From positions 633,642,786 through 633,706,785 of the forward strand of contig CM060915.1 in NCBI GenBank assembly GCA_030737875.1: DNA of 64,000 nt. Direction: 5' to 3'. Under the pieces are notes generated by a model. It worked only from the letters and a program-made list of their open reading frames with translations. It ran no database searches and was not told where the DNA came from. The position numbers and the translations under genes are program-made. The first letter of the stretch is position 1; every line of letters begins with the position of its first letter. Origin of the DNA: Allium sativum (lineage: Eukaryota > Streptophyta > Magnoliopsida > Asparagales > Amaryllidaceae). Shown here piece after piece: positions 1-9,750 of this stretch.

Positions 1-2153
1 TTATCGTGAATGTGTTTTAAAAGACACTGATTCTTTAACCCAGTTAACGATTAAAACTAAGTGGAGTTTTAATGAATCTTTAAATAGATTGAAAAGATCG
101 AGAATGGAGTATCACCAGTTTTACTCCAGGCGATAGTTAAATCTTTAATTAGATTTGAACGTGAAATGGTAATTGAATTACCGATAACACTGTGGTGTTA
201 GATATTAAGTACTACCAGTTTTACTTCATGGGATGAATAGGTTGGGATTGGGAAATAAAATAAATGATTACTTCGGTGTGGTTCGCTAATCCCGACTAGT
301 TTGAATTGATATTCAAAGGAGATTAAAAGATAAATTTAAAGAATTTATCTTGGATAAAATTAATGGGAACTTTTTCCCAAAGTATAGGAATATTTGAATA
401 AAAGAATATTCTGAATTGGAATGAGGCGTATGTTATGTTTGTGTAACACTTTTATAATATATACGCGAGTTATTCAGAAAGACCAGGTTTATCCCATTCT
501 GAATAACTAATTCGACGTGGTGTCGAAGATGAAGACGGTGGTCGAAGACCGGAAGTCTTCACGTCGTTTGGGTGATTACTGATGATCTTGATTGGGCTGT
601 ACACCCAAGAAGATGGAAACAGTTAGGGATCGTCCAGACGTACTTGGAGATCGATGGATATGCGGGGTACTAGGTGCCTCCGGTTTCGTTCAGACCCAGA
701 ACGGACTTGTAAATGGACTGTGTGTCTGACATTGGATTTTAGTCCGTGTGATTGATCTCTATTAAATATATATCTGTTTGGCGGCGGAGAATTTATTCTC
801 TTGCTTAACGCCCTTCTCTGAGACGTACGAGCTCAGGGGTTATATATTGATGGATATCAAACGCATGGAGTGAATTGCCTGTGGGGCATGCCTAAGTGGC
901 AATTGATCGAGGCTTCTGTTGAAAAGCAAAGTCTTGTGGTGATGATCAAAGCACAGCCTGTGTGGCACAGCTTTGTGTGACGTGAATTCGCGAGCCTCGC
1001 ACCCCGGTTGTGAACCAAAAACGGGAGAGGACCTCAGGGAGGGCATGCGTTTCTTTCTAGCTAGGGTGGTGTCAGTGACCTACCAGCCCTGACATTTATA
1101 TACTTTTCACCTGTGTGGTTGTTGCTGTTGCGAGGCGCCTCGGTTTGATCGGACGATCCGGGTCCGATGGAGTCATTCGTTGGCTCATTTACGCCCCAAA
1201 GGGCGGGGAAACGTAGTGTTCAGGCATAATAATCCACATCGGTGGACCGGCCCTGACGATCCAAGGGGCAGTTGCGGCTGTTCCTGAGGCTCGGGCTAGA
1301 GAGTCTCGAATCAGTTGAGGACTATCTTTTGCCTCGGTTCATAGACGGAAATCCAATTTCCAAATACGTGACATTTGCGGTTTTATTTGTAAACCTATAT
1401 ATGGCGACATAGTGGCATGGGACGCTCATGCCGCCTATGATTGATACTTATGATTTGAAGTTGTTTTATACACTATGCACTTCTTATTAGTATCAAATGA
1501 TTTGTTTTAAACGTATCAAGCATTCTTTGGCTGTTATAAGGGAAAACCCTATCCCCCGGCTTGCGTTGCATTGTGTGATAGGACCTGGGTCTTATAACAG
1601 CTTCATTTTCTTTATTTAGCATTGCGCTGTTTGTTTTATGCACTGGTATTCTTGGGAGGAAACCCGTTCCGTGTTATACGGCGTGGTCCCTTGATTTACC
1701 TAACTTTGAAAATAAAGATTAATAACTGTTTTAGTTCTCACACCAGTCACATGACTGACCTGGAGTTTATTGTTTTAACCTAAACTCTGGGTGCCCCTAT
1801 TTTCGACACGGGCAGCTAGTAGTTTTGGTTTTGCAGATTTATATTCACAGGATCCTGGTTTACAGCTGGAACGATATCCGGAAAGCTTTGTATCCGTATA
1901 TCTACTTCTAGTTGTGTATTGTATTATTTTCCGCTGCTATGTATTTAAATGTAATTTAAATCTCTGATATTTCTGTGTTATATTCGTTTATACTCTGTAT
2001 ATTCTCGTAATCTGATGCATTGTTGTAATATACAGTGAAATGTTCTTTTATATGCGTTCTGTTTTGTCGTGTTCTCAAAACGATAGGGCGTTTCGAACGG
2101 TCTGGGTCGGTTTAGCGACTGGTTCGGACCGAGCGAAATTCCATTTCGTCACA
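1..2153 (+). repeat. 5' LTR, 3' portion
   Basis: This is the last 2,153 bp of the 5' LTR, ending in CGTCACA directly before the primer site. It matches 7137-9289 without net gaps. Differences seen are near 116, 206, 435, 485, 862, 881-883, 1309 and 1784. The short frames here (for example 840-1046 on the - strand) recur in every LTR copy with different breaks and show no protein features. Confidence 0.95.
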
Positions 2154-2155
2154 GT

Positions 2156-2167
2156 TGGTATCAGAGC
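2156..2167 (+). other. Primer binding site, tRNA-Met type
   Basis: TGGTATCAGAGC lies two bases after the LTR end. It is the usual complement of the initiator tRNA-Met 3' end in plant LTR retrotransposons. Confidence 0.95.
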
Positions 2168-2494
2168 TTTGGTTTACAAAGCTCAGAGAACAAGACACAT
2201 TAGAACCATACGAAAGAATTCATCAGATATTGGATTAGTAAAATCCAATGAGAATGACTCGTTAGAGATGGGATCAGTAGTATCCTAGAACGAGTGTGAA
2301 GAGTATATTTTTGAAAATGAAAACAAATTTTTGTTTTGAAAATTTAAATCAATTATTCGTATTTGATTATCTATTTATATTGACGTGGACAATCCAGTAT
2401 ATATAGATTTTGCGTATACGTCTGATCCGCGTGTATTCGAAATTTTAATATACTGGATAGATATAGAATTATACTCTAGTCGCCCGGGGGTGAT

Positions 2495-2521
2495 TCTGAT
2501 GATTGATATATCATCATCAGA
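2495..2521 (+). promoter_or_regulatory. Stem-loop with palindromic loop, candidate RNA dimerisation/packaging signal
   Basis: A perfect 9-bp stem (TCTGATGAT 2495-2503 with ATCATCAGA 2513-2521) encloses a 9-nt loop. Eight of the loop bases (2505-2512) form the palindrome GATATATC. It lies about 330 nt after the primer site. Counterparts at the same distance exist in the elements at 24723 and 49911. A hairpin with a self-complementary loop is the form of retroviral dimer-initiation sites; that role is inference here. Confidence 0.6.
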
Positions 2522-3154
2522 GTTTATATCCGAGTGACGAACGTGTAATATTTATATATTTCCTATTGGCTGGTGTGAGAACCAAAAATTAGATAGGGCC
2601 TATTGTTGTGAATTGGCATCAAAAACAAGATTTTCAGTATGTGTATCAAAATTATGAATTTGAAATGATAATTCACTAATTGATTGATGTTTGTGTTGTT
2701 TGTTTAGTTGTTTGATAATTTTGAACCATTATGCCTAATTTGATCGAATAATGAACTGTATTGAAAATTGGTCGCATTTGCTTGCATATACATATATATC
2801 ATTGAACAGGTCATAGCAAAGAGGCTAGAGCCAGAGAATAAAATTTGTTTGCCCGACAAATAGGTACATGTTTACTACATAATTTACTGTTTTGTTTGGG
2901 TGATGATGATTTTATGAGCCTATTGGCTAGCCGCTTGGCTTTTTCTTTTTCTTTTTGAGATCTGAAGGACCGGGGAAGCTATTTGAAATTCCCCGATGCT
3001 CCCATTGCAGGGGAGGTTATGGCGAAATTTTTCAAAAATTTAGGGTGTTAGCCAAATTTTTGAAATTTTGAAAATTCTCAGAAACTGAAAAGTTGGAGAA
3101 TGGAAGCCAGATCGAGCGTAGAGTTGATTAATCAAACCACTTTCGACTTTGTTC

Positions 3155-3172
3155 CTTTTCGGGGACGAAAAG
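3155..3172 (+). promoter_or_regulatory. Tetraloop hairpin beside the polypurine tract
   Basis: CTTTTCG (3155-3161) pairs with CGAAAAG (3166-3172) around the loop GGGA. Equivalent hairpins occur at 29553-29570, 49928-49945, 9768-9785 and 19979-19996. In the gag family both arms are changed together (GATTTCG with CGAAATC). Confidence 0.6.
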
Positions 3173-3176
3173 TTTT

Positions 3177-3189
3177 AAGTGGGGGAGAT
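3177..3189 (+). other. Polypurine tract
   Basis: AAGTGGGGGAGAT directly precedes the 3' LTR start TGTAAC, as expected for the plus-strand primer of reverse transcription. Confidence 0.9.
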
Positions 3190-4106
3190 TGTAACAACCC
3201 GTAAAATGCGAGCCAGTTTGAAATTTTTATTTTGGCAATTTTAGCGAGTTTTGATTATTTAAAATGAATTATTTTAAATAATATCGTCGAGAAAATTTAT
3301 TTTGAATAGAATTCGAACGTATATATTATACGCGTCGTCGTTAGAATAGAAATATTTATATATAATTATAAATAGAATTGAAAATGGCGCGGTAGTTCGA
3401 TAATTCGATTTCAAACTTCAATTGAATGTACCGGGTGCAAAACAATCCGGATTTTAGTGAAACCAAAAATAATGGAATCTAATAGTGAATATCTTTCTAA
3501 CGAAGTTGAGAAAATGAGATTTCACTTTATAAATGATAAGATATGTCCTGTTAAAAATTCAAAATAGTCGCTGTAGAATTTATATATATTTTATATTATA
3601 TATAGCCCGAAAAAAATAGCGATTTTGCAAACGACCTCGGATTTCGACGAAACCAGTTTTGTTGGGTCCGGGATGTGAAGTTATTGCTAGGTTCCAAATT
3701 TCATAATTTTTCGAATCAATATGTGAGCGTGGCAAAGGAGAACGCGTTTGACCAGTTTCAGTTGATTTTAATCGACTGGAAATTGGCCATTTTTCTAACG
3801 GTCTCAGAATTCGACGAAACTAGTTTTGTTAGGACCGTATCGTCAATACGAAGCTAGAAAATATTTTTCTGGAATTTTTCAAGTTAATATGGGACCCCGG
3901 TAATTTGAAATGCGCGTTTAAATTCAATATAGTGATTTAAATGTAAATTTAAAGGAAACTGATCGAAACAGTCGAATCAGCTTGCGATACATATCCCATT
4001 ATGTTCGGAATGAGGGTAATTAGCTAGGGGCGACAGTCGTTAGTTCTCGTTTGGAGATCGGATTCAAAGTTTACCTTTTTGGGAGAGAAAAAAAATTAAT
4101 TAAATA

Positions 4107-4508
4107 ATTATATATATATATATATTATCATCTCTCCCCCCTTTATAATTCAGTCAACGCCCTAAATAAACCCGATTCCCCCCAAATCGACGCCTGCTCC
4201 GCCTCCGTTCAGCACCGTCGCACCCTCGCGCCGGACCCCACTTCCTCCTACGCCTGTCTCGGCCTCCTCCCCCTTCTCCAATCGAAGATCCGACGCCCTG
4301 GCCCCTCGAACCCATACAGCCGTCATTCCCACCCATTGATTCCCGTCGCCAGTAGCCCCACCGACCAGCCGCGCCGCTCCCTGCCGACGCCAGAGGCCGA
4401 GCCCCCCTGCGAGCTTCCCCGACCCCCGAGTGCGCCCCGTTGCCTCCTTCTCCAGTGATGGCCATTTCAGCCTCTGACGTGACGCCTGAGTGGCTAGGAA
4501 AAGGTGAA
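4107..4508 (+). promoter_or_regulatory. LTR promoter, GC-rich leader and splice donor
   Basis: A TA tract (4110-4126) is followed by a pyrimidine patch (TCTCTCCCCCC, 4131-4141). About 350 bp of GC-rich sequence then ends in AAAAG|GTGAAT, with the donor GT at 4504. The surrounding LTR is strongly AT-rich. An ATG in good context (ATGGCC, 4458) opens a short frame that is still open at the donor. Start site and donor are predicted; only the composition change and the motifs are seen. Confidence 0.5.
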
Positions 4509-4559
4509 TTTTAATTTGTTAAATCAGTTTTTTATTTTTATAGAAAACATTGTGAAATT

Positions 4560-5020
4560 TTTTTGATTTTTAATATGTATAACATATTGTAAAGGAGATT
4601 TTTATTTAACATAAAAGTAAGATTTTTATACAAAGAAAAGCGGGATTTTCATATAAAGAAAGGCGAGATCTTTATTTGTGTAAAGCTTTGATTTTATAAA
4701 TATAGTAAATATTTGATTTTCTTTATATGAAAAGCTTACATTTTTATATATAAAAAGCTTGAGTTTGTTTATATGAAAAGCAAGTATAAAAATATAATTT
4801 GGTCATATGAAAAGCAATTTAAAAATAGCGAATCAAAATTTGATTGGTGAAAAAATATGATTTTTATATATTGAACTTCGAATTAAAAATAGAATTTTTA
4901 TATATTGAACTTCGAATTAAAAATATGATTTTTAAATTGAAAGTAAGCAAATAAAAATGTGATTTTTATTTTAAAGACATCGAAATATAAAAATTTGTGA
5001 TTTTTATATATATTATACGG
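4560..5020 (+). repeat. AT-rich degenerate short repeats in the LTR
   Basis: There are repeated ATATAAAGAAA-GCG-AGAT and GAATTTTTATATATTGAACTTCG-type units, for example two near-identical copies near 4863-4925. They match the clearer 34-bp and 23-bp arrays in the - strand copies near 47.8-48.1 kb and 61.8-62.15 kb. No coding is seen. Confidence 0.6.
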
Positions 5021-5095
5021 GCAACGAAGATGACGAAGATGGGATAACGAAGAAGATTTCTATAAATGAAGAGCCGTGAAGATTGGATAGCTTTT

Positions 5096-5177
5096 GGTGA
5101 GAATTTCTCACCTTTCAATTTATTTTTCTAGTTATATATATATATATACTAGGATGCAGACGGTGCTTAGTAGCACC
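5096..5177 (+). promoter_or_regulatory. Two small conserved hairpins in the LTR
   Basis: GGTGAGAA/TTCTCACC (5096-5112) and GGTGCT-TAGT-AGCACC (5162-5177) flank a TATA run. The second recurs as GGTGCT-GCTA-AGCACC at 47612-47627 and in the other LTRs with changed loops but unchanged stems. Function is unknown. Confidence 0.5.
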
Positions 5178-6928
5178 CGACACAATCGTCCACAGACCAT
5201 GGACTTGTTTGTTTGGCTGTGTTGTTAGTTAGATTGTTTGAGTTGATTTGAATTGTTTGGTGAAATGAAATTGATATGATTGATGTGTGAATGGCGTGGG
5301 CCTTCACTAGACCGGGGATAAGGCTAGGCCTTGTCCCGTTTCTAGTATCGTGCCGTTATGCCGCCGAAATTTTCTAAAATATGTTAGAAAATAAAAATAT
5401 CATTTTATTGTGTAAATGAATAATAGAAATTCATATGTTGGAATAAAATGTTTTATCGTTAAAAATATAATTTTTAACGTGAATATGAATATAGTGAATG
5501 TGAATAAATAAAATATTCATTTACAAACCGGACGGTTTGTTTATGTACACCTATTTGAATGACGTTGATTGGGTCGATAAATTTTACACATCGCCCAACT
5601 GCACAAATAAAGTATGTGTTTGATTGTTTGAAACCCCACACGGGTGTTGGGATGAAATTTGAAGTTCACTCATCCTGATTGATTGAATATGTCGATCGAT
5701 TGATTGACAGGCTGTTATAAGCGTTAGATATCTATATTTGATGCTTATACAGTATAGTGCACTTTGGTTGATGGTTGATTATTTTTCAATGCTATTATAT
5801 ACATGTGTTGTATGAAAATCCATATAATTAACTTTATATGGTAATTTATTGGGCCTCTTTCCAGTTTTGAAAAAGAAATATTTGAAAAAGAAATATTTGA
5901 AAAAAAGAAATATTTGAAATAGAATATTTGAAAATAGGAATATGTGAAGCCGTGTTGATTAGATTGACGCCATTTTGACGTGAACGATATTTATATCGAT
6001 TTTAAAACGATTTCGAAATGAATTGAATTCAAATTGAATTGAAAGTGGATTGAAATGAACTCAAATTGAATTGAAATTTGAATTGAATAGAAATGAACTT
6101 TGAAACGAATTTATAAAGAAGAATTCAATTTTGCTTTGAATTGAAATGGAAGTTGAAATAGATTTTGAAACGAATTTTAAAACTATTTATATAATTCGTT
6201 TTAAATAGAAATCGACGAAGTATATATTATATATATTATATATATAATATAATGGCCTGAATAGAACGCGCCGCGCCGCGGCAGTTCGCGAATTTCGACC
6301 ATTGATTTCAAATGGACATTACGGGAGATCCGACCGTCGGATTCTCCTAAAACCGGAACCGTTGGGTTCGTATCGAAAAGAGCTTTCTAGCGAATGTTAG
6401 AAATTTGAAATCTAACGGTTGGATTTGGAATTATGTCCAAATCAAATTTGAAAAAGGTCGCTGTAAGTGCAGTTCGGTGGCCATTGTTGGAAATCGACTG
6501 TACGGGCCTTGATAAAATTATTAAAAATAGTAATAATTTGTGTAAAATCATAAGAAATGATTTGTGAAGATTTGGGATGAAAAACTTCATGTTTGAAAGG
6601 ATAAAAATAGATTTTTATCGAAATGAACTAGTTTTGAACTAGAATTATAATTCTATTTATTTTTAAATAAATAAATTGAATTTGAAAAGGGTTTTAAAAA
6701 TAACCAAAATATCCAATGATTGCATTGGAGTGGATTTGAATCGAAATTGTCTTCGGAATATTTCGATGTTGGAATTCGTGATTATACAGATGTTGTTATG
6801 GAAATTTGAAAGATATATATTTATATCGTTATTTCCAATACGACATTTGTTAGTCGTAGAATTCGATATTGAATATAAGCCGATATATTTTCTATTCAGA
6901 GCCTTGTATTGAATATCGAATGTGATTT

Positions 6929-7177
6929 GGGTTTGTCGTGAGTGGTGTCTTCACTAACACTGTTCTTGAACCCAGTTGAGAAAATGTTAAATCTTTTTAT
7001 TTAGATTTAATGAAGTGTACCAATTAAAGAATATTTAATTGGAATTGAATTGATATTGATTTTGGGTTTATCGTGGACAGTGTTTTAAATAACACTCGTT
7101 CTTTAACCCGATAATCAATGGGATGTGATTTTGGGTTTATCGTGAATGTGTTTTAAAAGACACTGATTCTTTAACCC
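6929..7177 (+). repeat. Three copies of a 45-nt stem-loop unit
   Basis: Units at 6929-6973, 7064-7109 and 7133-7177 each begin GGGTTT.TCGTG and end AACCC. The outer arms GGGTT/AACCC pair, and an inner GTGT.../...ACAC pairing follows. The same unit occurs one to three times in every related LTR, for example 34408-34453 and 45345-45390 in reverse orientation. Confidence 0.6.
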
Positions 7178-9289
7178 AGTTAACGATTAAAACTAAGTGG
7201 AGTTTTAATGAATCTTTAAATAGATTGAAAAGATCGAGAATGGAGTATCACTAGTTTTACTCCAGGCGATAGTTAAATCTTTAATTAGATTTGAACGTGA
7301 AATGGTAATTGAATTACCGATAACACTGTGGTGTTAGATATGAAGTACTACCAGTTTTACTTCATGGGATGAATAGGTTGGGATTGGGAAATAAAATAAA
7401 TGATTACTTCGGTGTGGTTCGCTAATCCCGACTAGTTTGAATTGATATTCAAAGGAGATTAAAAGATAAATTTAAAGAATTTATCTTGGATAAAATTAAT
7501 GGGAACTTTTTCCCAAAGTATAGGAATATTTGAATAAAAGAATATTCTGAATTGGAATGAGGCGTATGTTGTGTTTGTGTAACACTTTTATAATATATAC
7601 GCGAGTTATTCAGAAAGACCGGGTTTATCCCATTCTGAATAACTAATTCGACGTGGTGTCGAAGATGAAGACGGTGGTCGAAGACCGGAAGTCTTCACGT
7701 CGTTTGGGTGATTACTGATGATCTTGATTGGGCTGTACACCCAAGAAGATGGAAACAGTTAGGGATCGTCCAGACGTACTTGGAGATCGATGGATATGCG
7801 GGGTACTAGGTGCCTCCGGTTTCGTTCAGACCCAGAACGGACTTGTAAATGGACTGTGTGTCTGACATTGGATTTTAGTCCGTGTGATTGATCTCTATTA
7901 AATATATATCTGTTTGGCGGCGGAGAATTTATTCTCTTGCTTAACGCCCTTCTCTGAGACGTACGAGCTCAGGGGTTATATATTGATGGATATCAAATGC
8001 ATGGAGTGAATTGCCTATGTGGCATGCCTAAGTGGCAATTGATCGAGGCTTCTGTTGAAAAGCAAAGTCTTGTGGTGATGATCAAAGCACAGCCTGTGTG
8101 GCACAGCTTTGTGTGACGTGAATTCGCGAGCCTCGCACCCCGGTTGTGAACCAAAAACGGGAGAGGACCTCAGGGAGGGCATGCGTTTCTTTCTAGCTAG
8201 GGTGGTGTCAGTGACCTACCAGCCCTGACATTTATATACTTTTCACCTGTGTGGTTGTTGCTGTTGCGAGGCGCCTCGGTTTGATCGGACGATCCGGGTC
8301 CGATGGAGTCATTCGTTGGCTCATTTACGCCCCAAAGGGCGGGGAAACGTAGTGTTCAGGCATAATAATCCACATCGGTGGACCGGCCCTGACGATCCAA
8401 GGGGCAGTTGCGGCTGTTCCTGAGGCTCGGGCTAGAGAGTCTCGAATCGGTTGAGGACTATCTTTTGCCTCGGTTCATAGACGGAAATCCAATTTCCAAA
8501 TACGTGACATTTGCGGTTTTATTTGTAAACCTATATATGGCGACATAGTGGCATGGGACGCTCATGCCGCCTATGATTGATACTTATGATTTGAAGTTGT
8601 TTTATACACTATGCACTTCTTATTAGTATCAAATGATTTGTTTTAAACGTATCAAGCATTCTTTGGCTGTTATAAGGGAAAACCCTATCCCCCGGCTTGC
8701 GTTGCATTGTGTGATAGGACCTGGGTCTTATAACAGCTTCATTTTCTTTATTTAGCATTGCGCTGTTTGTTTTATGCACTGGTATTCTTGGGAGGAAACC
8801 CGTTCCGTGTTATACGGCGTGGTCCCTTGATTTACCTAACTTTGAAAATAAAGATTAATAACTGTTTTAGTTCTCACACCAGTCACATGACTGACCTGGA
8901 GTTTATTGTTTTAACCTAAACTCTGGGCGCCCCTATTTTCGACACGGGCAGCTAGTAGTTTTGGTTTTGCAGATTTATATTCACAGGATCCTGGTTTACA
9001 GCTGGAACGATATCCGGAAAGCTTTGTATCCGTATATCTACTTCTAGTTGTGTATTGTATTATTTTCCGCTGCTATGTATTTAAATGTAATTTAAATCTC
9101 TGATATTTCTGTGTTATATTCGTTTATACTCTGTATATTCTCGTAATCTGATGCATTGTTGTAATATACAGTGAAATGTTCTTTTATATGCGTTCTGTTT
9201 TGTCGTGTTCTCAAAACGATAGGGCGTTTCGAACGGTCTGGGTCGGTTTAGCGACTGGTTCGGACCGAGCGAAATTCCATTTCGTCACA

Positions 9290-9750
9290 TGTAGGAACTC
9301 AGTTAGGCCCTCAGATTAACCCTAGAACTCATCAGGTCCGTCCAAACACGTCACAGCCCCGAAAATCGCACACACACAAGCACCAGGTTCGACCAGGGAG
9401 GTCGACCCCAGGTCGACTGCCCAGTCGACCTGGTCTGGGGGGTCGATTGCCCAGTCGACTCCCCAGTCGACCTGGGTCTGGGCGGGAAATTTCCCGCCCA
9501 GTCTGTTCTGGGTTGGAAATTCGAATTTTGAATTCGAATACGAGTTGTTTTGAACTCTGAATATTTCTGAAACTTCGGAGGGTCATATCTCCCTCATACG
9601 GACTCCGATTCTTGCAAACTCTGACTTGTTTCCAAGAAGAATTCCGAGACGAACGCAATGGCGCAACCCGTTTGCCTTGATTCTTATTTTAAAAATTAAT
9701 TATCCTCTGATTTGTTACTTATACGTTCACAGAAAATACGGGGTGTTACA
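9290..9750 (-). repeat. Partial 3' LTR of the gag-only element, split by the young insertion
   Basis: Read on the - strand it starts TGTAACACCCCG at 9750, directly after a polypurine tract (AAGGAGGGGAGAA). It is interrupted at 9289/9290 by the large-LTR element. It holds several GTCGAC palindromes (9389-9475). The end TGTAGGAACTC matches 15012 onward in the other LTR of this family, so the missing half should lie left of this window. Confidence 0.88.

Larger units (their letters stand above)
2154..3189 (+). other. Non-coding interior of the large-LTR element
   Basis: The 1,036 bp run from primer site to polypurine tract. The only frame of note (82 codons, 2040-2288) starts inside the LTR and reads through the primer site, so it is not gag. 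Blocks shared with the - strand copy (49911-50942) and with the older element at 24723 include CTAGTCGC (2476-2483), the hairpin at 2495-2521, and the hairpin and purine tract near 3155-3189. Conservation of signals without coding suggests a template that carries only cis signals for packaging and reverse transcription. Confidence 0.85.
1..9289 (+). mobile_element. Large-LTR non-coding retrotransposon, young copy (5' end outside window)
   Basis: The element consists of a partial 5' LTR (1-2153), a 1,036-bp interior (2154-3189) and a complete 3' LTR (3190-9289). Positions 1-2153 realign to 7137-9289 with a constant offset of 7136 and about 9 substitutions, so the copy is recent. The LTR runs from TGTAACAACCCG to CGTCACA. 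The interior has a primer site and a polypurine tract but no reading frame resembling gag or pol, so any mobility must depend on another element's proteins. The right flank, TGTAG, belongs to another LTR (9290 onward). Structurally it resembles the LARD class, but the LTR-to-interior ratio of about 6:1 is extreme. A chromovirus-like Ty3/gypsy parent is inferred from the ends. Confidence 0.93.
3190..9289 (+). repeat. Complete 3' LTR, about 6.1 kb
   Basis: The LTR has TG...CA ends and is 6,100 bp long. Parts in order: an AT-rich upstream part (3190-4100); TATA tract and pyrimidine patch (4107-4143); a GC-rich leader ending at a splice-donor-like site (4504); AT-rich short repeats (4560-5010); two small palindromic hairpins (5096-5177); AT-rich sequence with degenerate GAATTGAA-type repeats (5860-6200); a TATATA palindrome next to a GCGC-rich palindrome (6220-6285); three related stem-loops (6929-7177); then the part shared with 1-2153. 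No plausible protein is encoded. Confidence 0.93.
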
